This document shows, one piece after another, positions 55,066-64,000 of a DNA stretch of 64,000 nucleotides; positions within the stretch are counted from its first letter, which is position 1, and each line of letters starts with the position of its first letter. The DNA lies in NCBI RefSeq assembly GCF_020283565.1, contig NC_060063.1, positions 23,800,777 to 23,864,776 of the forward strand, given 5' to 3'. This DNA is from Trifolium pratense (Eukaryota > Streptophyta > Magnoliopsida > Fabales > Fabaceae). Both the position numbers and the translations under genes were made by a program. Under the pieces are notes generated by a model. The model worked only from the letters and a program-made list of their open reading frames with translations, was not told the DNA's origin and made no database searches.

Positions 55066-56900
55066 CCCCGAGAGAACTTGATGCATGCAATGAATTTAAA
55101 GAAATGAAAACACAGATAGAAAACTATTCAAGAGAACTTGAAACACAAAATTTGAAGCATGAAGAGAATAACGATGATTTTGTTGAACTTAATGATAAAG
55201 AGAATGATAAATTTTAGGTTGTTGACTCGTATTGTTTGAGTGTTACCTCGTAGGCAAAGTCAAAGTGGAATTCGTAAGCTTAATAAATTTATTGCTGCAT
55301 TTCCTTGGTTAATTAAAATCAAATACAAAAAACAAACAAATTCAGTTTAGTTTTTTTTGGTTTAGTTAATTTTTTTACTTAAAGCAAAATAAGATCGAGT
55401 AATTTTCACTTTGATTTGATTTTTTGGGTTCATCGATTTTGTCCAAATATTTCTGCTTACTTAAGTATACTAACCACTTTTTATTGAAAAAGATGCATAA
55501 TCAACACTTAGCAACATGATTTTTTTTTTTACAACACTTAGCAACATGAAATGAAACCTAAAAAACTACTATTTTTGCCACATTTAATTGAATATATGAT
55601 TTCTTTTTTGACAAAAATTGAAAATATGAATTTATATGAATTAATGAAACATTTAATTTCATAATTTAAAAAAAAAATTGCAACTATTCTTTGAACTCTA
55701 AGGTGTTTCATGTCTTAGAGTAAGTATCATCCCGTCTACCTTAAATTCTTTTTAATAAAAGTTAATATAGAAATGAATTTGAATATATTTTTTAAGGGAA
55801 TTATTTAGGATCAAAGTAATTATTTAGGAGTATAATAACATTTGAATTTTTTTTTCTAGAAAACACATTTACATTTCTTTTTTACTAAAAGTCATTTAAA
55901 ATTTGAAATTGAATTGACTAATTAAAAACTATTCGTGACTCATTAAGTCTAGGATATTTCACTATTATATTCTTATAGCATATGAATAGTTTTTTCCTTA
56001 AAAAAAATCAGAAGAATCGTGTGGTGTTTTTTTTTAAGAATCATGTAGAGTTTGACATGTAGAAGTATATGATTAGTACGTTGACAGAGTGTTAAATTTT
56101 TTTGCATTAGAAGTAAAAAAAAATCATTGATTATTTTGATTATATATAGAAAAACTGACAATTTGAAACAAAAAAAAAAAAGAAATTGAGAAGATCTGAT
56201 TTTCGTTTCTTTAATTCATGATTCTGAATAATTAATTGAGAATTGTGACATTTATTGTAGTTCAATTTTTAATAAATGTCCATTATTAAGTTGAAAAAGT
56301 TATGGTAAGAGAAGTCAAGTCAAAATTCTCGGACATAATTAAGTGTTTTTAATTTATAATCATATTCAAAATTCACATGTATTTGAATTACAAAATTGGT
56401 CTCAATTTTACTCTTTGTTTAATTATTCGGTAGAGTAAATCTTGTGACAAAAGAAATAAAACATTCTGATTTTATTTTTTTACAAACAAAAGAGTGATTC
56501 ATTCTAAGTTAATCATCTTAGAGAAGAATAAAAACAAATTTTTATTTTCTAACAAAAGATTTATCTGCATTAATTTATCTATATTTTCCTCTAACATGCC
56601 TCCAAAGTTTTTCATCCATTTTAATCTCCTTGTTGTGGTCATTCTTCTACAACCATATAAAAATAAAAATAACATTAAAACCGAACTCAAAACAAAAATT
56701 CAAATAAAAAATATAATCCAATGGGAAACAATCGCATCCATTCAAAGGACACATTAATGTCACATAGAAGCAAAGCTAATAAACCACATTCACATTATAA
56801 AAGAAAAACCACTTTCGTATCGCACAGATTATAAAATGCACCGATGTCCAAAGAGTTTCCAAAGGAAAAATTAGTGGTGTTATATGTCCGGTAATCAATA
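55066..56900. other. AT-rich intergenic sequence
   Basis: No gene is supported. A short frame at about 55066-55218 (EFKEMKTQIENYSRELETQN-like, charged) follows the hAT remnant and might be its tail, but is too short to call. The 87- and 63-codon frames at 56494-56757 overlap on opposite strands and look like chance. Confidence 0.4.
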
Positions 56901-57666
56901 CACTACAAGAAAACAAGCATTTACTGGCGGCCAAAAGCCCTCAGTAATGCACAAATTTCGTCTAAAATGCATGCATTACTGACGGCCTTGGGCCCTCTGC
57001 AATTAGCTCGCCAGTAATGTTTACTGACGGCCCAGGACCGTCAATAACGTTACTGACGGCCTGGAGCCGTCAATAATGTCCTCTACAAATTCAAAAAGTG
57101 TTCCTCCTTAGTGACGGCCTGCAGCCGCCAATAACGGAATTCGAGGGAGAATTCCTGGCGGCCTGCAGCCGTCAGTAATGTTTTACGAATTAAAAAAAAA
57201 TTAATAATTTAATTATTTAAAAATCAATATTAATATTGATTTTTAAATAATTAAATTATTAATTTTTTTTTTTAAAATTCTAGTTTTAATAATTTAATTT
57301 TTTTAAAAAAATATACTGCATAATAAATAATTAAAAAATATTAAATATAATTTTATTTTTACAAAAAAATATTAAAATTTAATAAAAAGCATAATAAAAA
57401 TACTTAACATAAGCATAATTAAACATAATAATAATATTGTCATTACAAAAAGAAAACAATTAAACATAATATAAATTGTCGTTATGTTATACAAATAATT
57501 AAATCAACAACAGATAATTAAAATTACACATCAAGGTTGGTCAGGCGGCTGATATAGTGGTCGCTTCCCCTTGCCACTGTATGTTGGCTGACGCGACCTT
57601 CCTCGGCCTCTACCTCCCTCATTTATTATGACTGCGGGGAGTGACGTTCGCGGAGGTCGTGCCACA
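56901..57666 (-). mobile_element. CACTA transposon end, cut by the SIRE element
   Basis: It begins CACTACAAGAAAACAAGCAT, the CACTA terminus. Inside, TTACTGACGGCC and GCCGTCAATAA repeat at least eight times between 56927 and 57180 in both orientations, as subterminal transposase-binding repeats do. An AT-rich palindrome follows (57190-57260). At 57531-57666 the minus strand carries the last codons of a protein. The element is interrupted at 57667 by the LTR of the next element, and its other part is outside the window. Confidence 0.82.
57531..57666 (-). pseudogene. C-terminal coding end of a CACTA-encoded protein
   Basis: The minus-strand frame reads 'ARPPRTSLPAVIINEGG' then 'RGRGRSRQPTYSGKGKRPLY' and ends QPPDQP at a TGA (57531-57533). 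Arg-Gly-rich, basic tail. Its place next to the CACTA end suggests the transposase or its partner protein, but no diagnostic motif is included. The rest is beyond the SIRE insertion. Confidence 0.5.
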
Positions 57667-58756
57667 TGAAGGTGTGAAAACACAAGAAGGGGGGGGGTTG
57701 AATTGTGTTTTCGCTAAGTTAAAACTTTTTCAAGTTCTTAACTCAACTACGTTAGCAGCGGATAAATAACACAAATAATAACAAGAGAGAGAGAGAAAAC
57801 ACACAAGCAATTTATACTGGTTCCTCTCACAAAACGAGAGTAGTCCAGTCCCCTTGCACTTCCAAGGGATTTCACTATAATCACACAAGATTACACCTGC
57901 TCAAGCACACAAGCAAGAGACTTCTCAACAATGCTCAAGCACACAAGCTTAAGACTTCACACTTAAGCACACAAGCTTAAGTTTCCTCAAGTAATAGTAA
58001 AGTATATGGAGATATACAAATGCTCTTAGATGAACCTAAAGAGAGCAAATACAAATAGTACAGAGTATTTGACTAAAGTGCAAAAACACTTGATAAGAGG
58101 TTCAGAGCTTGTATACACAGAATTCAGAGTTTGTTTAGCGTACGATCAATTCTTGATAATATCATATGTGTTGTAGCTGATTCTTCTAGTATATATACCA
58201 CCAGAAAAGAGTCGTTGCAAAAAGAACCGTTGGAGTTGATAACCTTTTGTCTTCAAGCAGTCAGTCTTGATGCAGTTTGGTTGTATCCAAAACTAAGAAA
58301 GAGTTTCAGGTACTTTGACTACTGCAGAGTGGACTTTCCTTATTCAGCTAACAAAACTGAAGACCCACGTTCTCAAGTTAGGTCAGACAAAGCGAGAGTA
58401 GCTGAACTGATCAGGCTTGAAAGGTCCTTTTCTTCATTGGTAGAAGAGTTGACTAACAAAGGGAATCTTCACAGATTTCAAGAAGCTCTTCAGAGTTTGA
58501 TGAAGCTAGTAGTCACTTAAGAGGTTCTGAAGTCTTCATCCTCTGAATGTTGTAACTTCTGAAGTCCAACATCTTCTGAGCACTTATGAACTTCTGAATT
58601 CACATCCTCTGAGCTTCACTCAGAGCTTGTCTGATGCTTATATCTGCGCACTTAAAATAAATTTTTAGTCCTTCCAATTGTTAATTAATACTTTGTTATC
58701 ATCAAAACCTTTATATATTTAGGGGCAAACATTTTTAAATCAATTTTGTTCCAACA
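57667..58756 (-). repeat. 3' LTR of the SIRE/Maximus element
   Basis: On the minus strand the 1090-bp LTR starts TGTTGGAACAAAATTGATTT and ends AACCCCCCCCTTCTTGTGTT...CACCTTCA. The TG...CA ends, the C-rich 3' end and the neighbouring polypurine tract define both borders. The 129-codon plus-strand frame at 58131 is inside the LTR and is not a gene. Confidence 0.88.
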
Positions 58757-58775
58757 ATCTCCCCCTTTTTGATGA
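58757..58775 (-). other. Polypurine tract of the SIRE element
   Basis: Minus strand reads ATCATCAAAAAGGGGGAGAT immediately before the LTR. It is the primer site for second-strand DNA synthesis. Similar G5 tracts lie upstream near 58853, 58988 and 59190. Confidence 0.9.
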
Positions 58776-59314
58776 TGACAAACATAAGTATTAATTGACA
58801 ATTGTTGTTAAATTAACTTATCATGTTTCTCTTAGGTTTATGAGGTTTGCAAGCTCCCCCTAAGATTGATACTTCATAAAGTCTGAACTTTATGTTTTAT
58901 CCATGATATTTTAATTTAGTATAAGATTAAGATGGTTTGAAATAAAACAAATTTCATATCTTTCTTCAGAGTGAGAGGTTTGCAAGCTCTCCCCCTAAGT
59001 CTCATAAGGCTAAGTTAAAATTGCACTCTTAACTTATCCTTACTTATGAAATTTATTTTAGTTTCAACTAACTTAGTCTCCACCTTGAAATACGTAAAAC
59101 AACTTAACAGTAACAACTTTTAACTTAACAGATAAAAGCGAGATAAAAGGCGTGGTTTCAGTTTTGGAGCATATCAATTAATGCGTAACTACTCCCCCTT
59201 TTGTCATTATCAAAAAGTAAAACAAAGTTATATAACCAAGACAGTCAAAGAAAGAAGAGTGGTTGTTACGAAGGTGAATTAATATCAAAAACAAAAACCA
59301 ACGCGCTCAAGGGT
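58776..59314 (-). other. SIRE 3' untranslated stretch with extra polypurine tracts
   Basis: Non-coding on both strands. The minus strand has TTAGGGGGAGCTTGC (58853-58867), CTTAGGGGGAGAGC (58986-58999) and AAAAGGGGGAGTAG (59188-59202), resembling the true tract at 58757. Several AAACTAAATTTC-type repeats accompany them. Confidence 0.7.
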
Positions 59315-59322
59315 TTATAAAA
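59315..59322 (+). promoter_or_regulatory. TATA-like box before the antisense ORF
   Basis: TATAAAAG, about 20 bases upstream of the ATG at 59337, on the strand opposite to the retrotransposon. Confidence 0.4.
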
Positions 59323-59336
59323 GGTGAACGAATAAC

Positions 59337-59702
59337 ATGCCTGCTTCACGTAAAAACAAGAAGAAACAAGTGAAGCAAGAGAGATTGGGAATAATGAAAA
59401 GATTTAGTTTACGCATCGCAGAGTTTAAGAGAAAGAAGAACGAAGAGAAACGCGAAGACGATGAGAAGGATAAAGAAGATAACAAGATACCACAAGATGC
59501 TGAAATAATAATCATCTCATCAGATTCTGAGGCTGAGGAGAATGAAGATGATGCTGACTATGTTGAGTTCTTGGCTAGCTATGTTCCAGAAGAGGAACAA
59601 GAAGAGGAAGAACAAGAGCAAAACCCAGATCCCATAGAGATATCATCAGAGGATGCTGAGGAGAAATCAGAGATTTCTTCTGAGTTTTATCCATCTGATT
59701 AG
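59337..59702 (+). CDS. Antisense acidic ORF in the SIRE element (121 residues)
   Basis: The plus-strand frame runs against the element, between the env-like gene and the polypurine tracts. The first 45 residues are basic (KNKKKQVKQE, FKRKKNEEKR; possible nuclear signal). Residues 45-121 are strongly acidic with many Glu and Asp. 'DAEIIIISSDSEAEE' has the form of a SUMO-interacting motif (hydrophobic core next to Ser and acidic residues), and 'DPIEISSEDAEE' is a weaker second one. A TATAAAAG lies at 59315-59322, and AATAAAAAG lies about 60 bases after the stop. The ATG is very close (about 20 bases) to the TATA box, so the leader would be almost absent or the true start lies elsewhere. Function unknown. 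It may be a real accessory gene of this lineage or a chance frame in a purine-rich region. Confidence 0.5.
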   Translation: MPASRKNKKKQVKQERLGIMKRFSLRIAEFKRKKNEEKREDDEKDKEDNKIPQDAEIIIISSDSEAEENEDDADYVEFLASYVPEEEQEEEEQEQNPDPIEISSEDAEEKSEISSEFYPSD

Positions 59703-59955
59703 GATTAGGTTGTCTTTTTCTTTTTCTTTTTACCAATGTACTCAATGTTATCAGATCATTAATAAAAAGAATTTGTTTTTAGAAAGCATCTTGTGTTCTT
59801 ATGTTCTAATTTAACAAGGAAAATAATCACAAGCAAAACAAACAGAATATAAAACAAACCACATAATTAATAAAACAAACATAGCTTAAAAAGAAAATTG
59901 TTCAGAGGATAAACAGAGAATAAAGAAAGAAAGCATAAAACATGTGCAGAGAATC

Positions 59956-62661
59956 CTAGGGTTTCTTAAGAAAGGCTAAGAGTTGGTCGAATTTATCATT
60001 CAAAGATCCCACATTGGAAACTAAACCATCCACCTTGGTTTCCAATGTCTCTTGAGCAACTCTTTGACGTTCTAGACCTTCTTGCTGTTCCCTCAGGGCT
60101 TCTTGAAAAATCTGCAACTGATCCGCCATAGCAGGAGCTTGATCTTCAATCACAGGTTCTGGTTCTTCAATCATAGGTGCCTTGCCTTTATCAGAGGGTT
60201 CTCCTTCCTCTGGATAATCTATCATCAGCACATCCTCTTGATTCTGAGAAGCAAGCACAACCAGTACATCCTCTTCTGTAGCATCTTCATTCTGTAGCTC
60301 ATTTGCCAACTCAGCAACTCTAGCAGCAGCTTCTTCCAGACGTTCATTCTCAATCCGTTGATCCTCAAGACGTTGCAGAAGTGTAGAATCAACCCAGCAA
60401 TCTTTGAATTCAGACATACGCCTTACTGCAGCAGCTATAGCAACAAGCTTAGCACGCTCATGCTCTTCATGATTGAACGGCGTTAATCTTTTCAACTCAG
60501 CCCTAGCCAAACTGTTCCTCATGAAGCTTATACCTTCCAGATCCCGCTTACCAATGACAGCCTTAACCTTTGCAGCAGCAACATCCAAAGCATTGCAAAT
60601 CCTTGCCTTAATGCTTGATACTTCGAGATCCACATCAGAAGGACAAACTAAGAACCTGTCCTTTATTGTAGATAATCTAAGCAAGTCTTCATGAAATTGA
60701 GTGGATAGATTACTAAAAATGTTGGATGATGAGGGTGAAGGATTGGGAATGGTAGAGAGAGTAGGTATTTCAGGAGTAGGGTTGTCAATAATCACAACTT
60801 CTACCTCTGAAGGCTTGGGAGCACAAGTGTGAATACGCTCAGGGGAAGCATGTTCAGCACTTGGGTTAGGATGGGGCTCAGGGGTTGGTTCAGGTGATGA
60901 TATGTCAGAAGTTGATTCAGGGTAAATATGTTCAGGAGATGGTTCAGGAGATTTATGTTCAGGAGATGGTTCAGGATGTGGAGAGGATTGTTTTGTGGGA
61001 GAGATTGGTTTAGTGACAGGAATATCTGGTTGAGGTTCAGAAGATGGAATGTCAGGTTGAGGTTCAGGTTGAGGTGATGTAGGTTTAGGAGGTGAGCTAG
61101 ATTTGTGTTGAGTTTCATGAGAAGGAGGGTGATTATTTAGAGGGTCAGGGCTCAGATGTTTTTCCAGTTCAGATAGGGGGTTATCAGAGGTTGGAATATC
61201 AGAGGTTGGTAAAATAGTTCTGAGAGGTTTAGTGTAACCTATTCCAATCTCATTTTCATTAAAGACATACTTAGTAGACTTACCTTTATCTTTGGAAATA
61301 GGAGCAGGTCTTCTACGAAGTCTTTCAGCAAGTGTCTCTTCATCAGACTCAGTCTCATCTTCTGACGTAGATCCTTCAGATGAACTGTCTTCCTCAACAA
61401 CAATAGGCTTTTTGGAAGCTCCTTCAGCAGCCTTGTTTGCAGTTTCTTCATGCTTCCTCTTAGTCCTTTGCTCAGCCATAGATTGTTCAACCTTAACCTT
61501 CTTTTGAGCCAAAAGATCTGGCTTGGGTAGATCATCTTGAGCTTCAGCCTTTCTCTTTGGTTTCCTCTTAGGATTATACAGATTTACAGGAGCAGGAGGA
61601 ACCATACTCCTATCAACAACAAAACCTTCTTGTCTGAGCACTTCTAAATAGTCCTGAATTACATGCTCAGCATCAGCTTCAGAAATAACAGGGTAGCCTT
61701 CAACATACAGACGATTTTCAAGCCTAACAGACAATTCTTTAGGAGGAGCAACAGGCTTAGATGCAATCAAACGCATCTTGGATAGAAAACTAGCATTCAG
61801 AATCTCTGGATAAAACTTCTTCTGAACTAGTTCTGGGTGGAACTTCTGCAGATTCTGAATCACGTGACCTTGATATAGAAGATCTGACAACAGCCTGGGA
61901 TAAACTATAGTAGTTTTCCTCTGAGATTTACTGGCGAAAATTGCTTCACAGATTCGTTCAAAAAAGTAATCACCAAGATTAACTTTCTTCCTTGTCAGAA
62001 GGAAATATAACAAGTGACGATGCGTCCAGGAGATTGTATCAGTCCCTCCAACTCTTGGACTGATAGAAGCAAGGATTATCTTGAACAAAACTCTGCACTC
62101 GTCAGTCAATCCTTTGACTTTCCCTTTCAGCTTAAAGTCAGTGCAGATGAGATGCAGAAGATCATCTCTATATCTGGTATCCTTTTCAAAAACATCTAAC
62201 TCTATCCCAGAGTTAGGTAGACCAAGGAGAGCATTGAAATGAATGGGTGAGAAGGCCATATTCATCCCACAGATGTTAGACCTAATCTGAACACCTGTAA
62301 ATTCCAGCAAGCCCATTTCCTTCCTAGTTTTACCCTTCAGACTAGGATTCCTCTCAATAGCAGCAATTTCTTCCTTCTTTGCTTCATGTTTATCAAACAC
62401 TCTTGCTTTCATCCAAAATTTCTTAAGCAAGTCTGGGTAGATAGGACCGTTAAGCATGTCGAAGTACTTATCCCATCCTTGTGATGTAAAGTACTGTTTA
62501 ACTTCAAAGCCGTTTGCAGAAAGACTACCAAAGTCCACAATCTTCTCAGACAGATACGTGAGTTCAGATTCTGGAAACTCCATTTCGTTCCCAACAATCT
62601 GAAGATTTTTGAACATAAACGGAGGAATCTTGGTTGAAGAAGATGACGAAGGTCCAGCCAT
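59956..62661 (-). CDS. SIRE env-like protein (901 residues)
   Basis: The frame lies after pol, as does the env-like gene of SIRE/Maximus elements, and is intact. Residues 1-370 form a conserved-looking domain ('KQYFTSQGWDKYFDMLNGPI', 'NMAFSPIHFNALLGLPNSGI', 'WTHRHLLYFLLTRKKVNLGD') similar to what databases call a putative plant transposon protein domain. A basic Lys/Arg stretch (about 365-410) could be a nuclear signal. Next is an acidic Ser/Glu block with 'KKPIVVEEDSSSEGSTSED'. Residues about 490-650 are Pro/Ser-rich with repeated S-P-E-P and P-Q-P units. The C-terminus (about 680-901) is predicted coiled coil, ending 'LVSNVGSLNDKFDQLL'. I see no signal peptide or transmembrane helix, so a true envelope role is doubtful. 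Confidence 0.85.
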   Translation of the reverse strand: MAGPSSSSSTKIPPFMFKNLQIVGNEMEFPESELTYLSEKIVDFGSLSANGFEVKQYFTSQGWDKYFDMLNGPIYPDLLKKFWMKARVFDKHEAKKEEIAAIERNPSLKGKTRKEMGLLEFTGVQIRSNICGMNMAFSPIHFNALLGLPNSGIELDVFEKDTRYRDDLLHLICTDFKLKGKVKGLTDECRVLFKIILASISPRVGGTDTISWTHRHLLYFLLTRKKVNLGDYFFERICEAIFASKSQRKTTIVYPRLLSDLLYQGHVIQNLQKFHPELVQKKFYPEILNASFLSKMRLIASKPVAPPKELSVRLENRLYVEGYPVISEADAEHVIQDYLEVLRQEGFVVDRSMVPPAPVNLYNPKRKPKRKAEAQDDLPKPDLLAQKKVKVEQSMAEQRTKRKHEETANKAAEGASKKPIVVEEDSSSEGSTSEDETESDEETLAERLRRRPAPISKDKGKSTKYVFNENEIGIGYTKPLRTILPTSDIPTSDNPLSELEKHLSPDPLNNHPPSHETQHKSSSPPKPTSPQPEPQPDIPSSEPQPDIPVTKPISPTKQSSPHPEPSPEHKSPEPSPEHIYPESTSDISSPEPTPEPHPNPSAEHASPERIHTCAPKPSEVEVVIIDNPTPEIPTLSTIPNPSPSSSNIFSNLSTQFHEDLLRLSTIKDRFLVCPSDVDLEVSSIKARICNALDVAAAKVKAVIGKRDLEGISFMRNSLARAELKRLTPFNHEEHERAKLVAIAAAVRRMSEFKDCWVDSTLLQRLEDQRIENERLEEAAARVAELANELQNEDATEEDVLVVLASQNQEDVLMIDYPEEGEPSDKGKAPMIEEPEPVIEDQAPAMADQLQIFQEALREQQEGLERQRVAQETLETKVDGLVSNVGSLNDKFDQLLAFLKKP

Positions 62662-63111
62662 GTTGGAGATTAGGGTAGGGTTTGGAAAACTAGCGAGAGA
62701 GAAAGAAATTGTGTTGGAGGTTTAGAGAGAATATGAAAGTGTAGGTTGTGAAAGTGAATAGTGTGCAAGTGTATTGTGTAAGTTTATTTAAATGAGTACA
62801 GTTAACATGAAAATAGCAAATTTGGGAAGTTACGCTAATTGACAGAAAGTTGAATACCAAAAATCATCATTAACCACCCACTACCTGACACACGTAGACC
62901 ACGTGCAGAAATTTACTCGGTAACTGCTATTTTAATGGACAACTGTTCAGCAGTGAATACTAAACGTTTCCCACTTAAATAGTTCAGAGCCTCTGAGTTA
63001 TTTAAAATTCTCTATCAGAGTTAAGTACTTCAGAGCTTGTGTTTCAGATGTTCTGAATCATAAGTTCTGATATACATAACCTCTTACACTTTAATTGCCA
63101 AAAACAATTTT
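62662..63111 (-). other. Spacer between pol and env-like gene
   Basis: 450 bases with no open frame. A GAGAGAAAGAAATTGTG stretch lies just upstream of the env-like start. It may hold a splice acceptor or internal promoter, but none is clear. Confidence 0.4.
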
Positions 63112-64000
63112 TCATTCAGAGATTGAAAACATGTTCAGATGTTTCTTTATAAAATCAAATCTTTCAACAGATAAAGCTTTAGTAAATATATCAGCCCATT
63201 GATTTTCAGTATCAACAAACTTAATATCTATAATGCCTCTCTGAACATAATCTCTGATAAAATGGTGTTTAATTTCAATATGTTTGGCTCTAGAGTGTAG
63301 AATAGGATTTTTAGATAAATGAATGGCTGCAGTATTATCACAATATAAAGGAATATTGTTACTGCTTACCTGATAATCTTCTAACTGATATTTTAGCCAG
63401 AGTAGTTGTGTGCAACACTTAGCTGCTGAAATGTATTCTGCTTCTGCTGTAGACAAAGCTATAGTAGTTTGTCTTTTACTAGCCCAGGAGATAAGGTTTT
63501 CACCAACAAATTGACAATTGCCACTTGTGGATTTTCTTTCAATTTTATCTCCAGCATAGTCAGCATCACAGAATCCATTTAGCACATAATCATTGGATTT
63601 CTTATAGAGAAGTCCAAGATTAGTTGTTCCTTTCAGATACCTAAAGATTCTCTTTACAGCAGTAAGATGAGATTCTCTGGGATCTGACTGGAATCTTGCA
63701 CATAAGCAAACACTGAATAAAATATCTGGTCTAGAGGCTGTCAGATAGAGTAAGGAACCAATCATACCTCTGTAGACCTTTTGATCTACCTTTCCTTCAT
63801 CATCTGACTTGCCCATGTTGGTAGTTGGATGCATAGGAGTATTCATAATCTTGCAGTCATCTAGATTGAATTTCTTCAGAAGTTCTTTAGTGTATTTTGA
63901 TTGATGAACATAAGTTCCTTCCTTCTTCTGATTGATTTGAATTCCAAGAAAGAACTTCAACTCTCCCATCATGCTCATTTCAAATTCATCCTGCATTATC
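63112..64000 (-). CDS. SIRE pol C-terminal part (RT end and RNase H), partial
   Basis: The frame enters from the right edge. It starts in the RT thumb ('EFEMSMMGELKFFLGIQINQ'), continues through 'YRGMIGSLLYLTASRPDILF' and 'HLTAVKRIFRYLKGTTNLGL', and then the RNase H domain with 'GFCDADYAGDKIERKSTSGN', 'ALSTAEAEYISAAKC', 'YCDNTAAIHLSKNP', 'SRAKHIEIKHHFIRDYVQRG' and 'ADIFTKALS'. All catalytic acidic residues (Asp, Glu, Asp) are retained. The stop lies at 63112, 451 bases before the env-like ATG. It copies element RNA and removes it after synthesis. The catalytic YVDD box is beyond the window. The ATG at 63996 is internal. Confidence 0.96.
   Translation of the reverse strand, partial: IMQDEFEMSMMGELKFFLGIQINQKKEGTYVHQSKYTKELLKKFNLDDCKIMNTPMHPTTNMGKSDDEGKVDQKVYRGMIGSLLYLTASRPDILFSVCLCARFQSDPRESHLTAVKRIFRYLKGTTNLGLLYKKSNDYVLNGFCDADYAGDKIERKSTSGNCQFVGENLISWASKRQTTIALSTAEAEYISAAKCCTQLLWLKYQLEDYQVSSNNIPLYCDNTAAIHLSKNPILHSRAKHIEIKHHFIRDYVQRGIIDIKFVDTENQWADIFTKALSVERFDFIKKHLNMFSISE

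Larger units (their letters stand above)
57667..64000 (-). mobile_element. SIRE/Maximus Copia retrotransposon, 3' part
   Basis: Order on the minus strand: pol (RT-RNase H end), env-like gene, a region with an antisense frame, polypurine tracts and 3' LTR. This order and the TGTTGGAAC LTR start are typical of the SIRE/Maximus lineage, the plant Copia group with an extra gene after pol. About 6.3 kb lies in the window; gag, protease, integrase and the 5' LTR are beyond 64000. All visible frames are open, which suggests a fairly young copy. Confidence 0.9.

Noticed and set aside
56494..56757. 87-codon frame
   Set aside because: It is low-complexity Lys/Asn/Ile sequence with an equally long frame on the opposite strand.
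58131..58520. 129-codon plus-strand frame
   Set aside because: It lies wholly in the SIRE LTR, antisense to the element; no motif and no sign of a promoter.

Overview
The window looks like nuclear DNA of a flowering plant, most likely a papilionoid legume of the Medicago/Trifolium/Pisum/Cicer group. It is AT-rich, its host genes have GT-AG introns, one gene encodes a plastid-targeted protein, and it is crowded with plant transposable elements. The species is inferred from the style of the F-box copies, the LINE tail and the SIRE element, not from a diagnostic marker.

Only two complete, ordinary host genes are visible, both on the minus strand. One is a seven-exon gene for chloroplast 30S ribosomal protein S1 (6869-10550). 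The other is a two-exon protein phosphatase 2C gene (18108-20115). A third intact reading frame (32470-33615, plus strand) resembles a nucleocapsid or coat protein of a plant negative-strand RNA virus and may be an endogenous viral element. A partial second copy lies at about 51995-52186.

Layout: 1-3622, a SIRE-type LTR abutting the truncated pol and 3' LTR of another Copia element. 3623-6868, SINE-like copies and a GC-rich hAT-like element. 6869-10550, the RPS1 gene. 10551-18107, foldback and MITE elements, a LINE tail and an 8-bp-TSD MITE. 18108-20330, the PP2C gene and its promoter. 20331-25245, a second copy of the large foldback family and a Mutator-like element with a palindromic repeat array. 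27390-31392, an intact 5'-truncated LINE next to an older LINE remnant. 31500-36900, MITEs, the virus-like gene and two long inverted repeats. 37223-40549, a whole hAT element with a frameshifted transposase gene. 40983-52200, a scrambled cluster of F-box gene copies into which a Pack-CACTA element has been placed. 52567-55070, a Helitron-like end, an RNase H fragment and a hAT fragment. 56901-64000, a CACTA end interrupted by a minus-strand SIRE/Maximus Copia element that runs off the right edge.

The most notable structures are three. First, a CACTA element (43887-47728) carries a transposase-associated domain, four exons matching a CHD3/PICKLE chromatin remodeller and two exons matching an NSUN-type RNA methyltransferase, with splice sites retained. 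Second, the SIRE element has an intact 121-codon acidic reading frame antisense to the element, downstream of its env-like gene, with its own TATA and poly(A)-like signals. Third, several gene-sized inverted repeats could give double-stranded RNA. All homology statements are from reading the translations; no database search was run.
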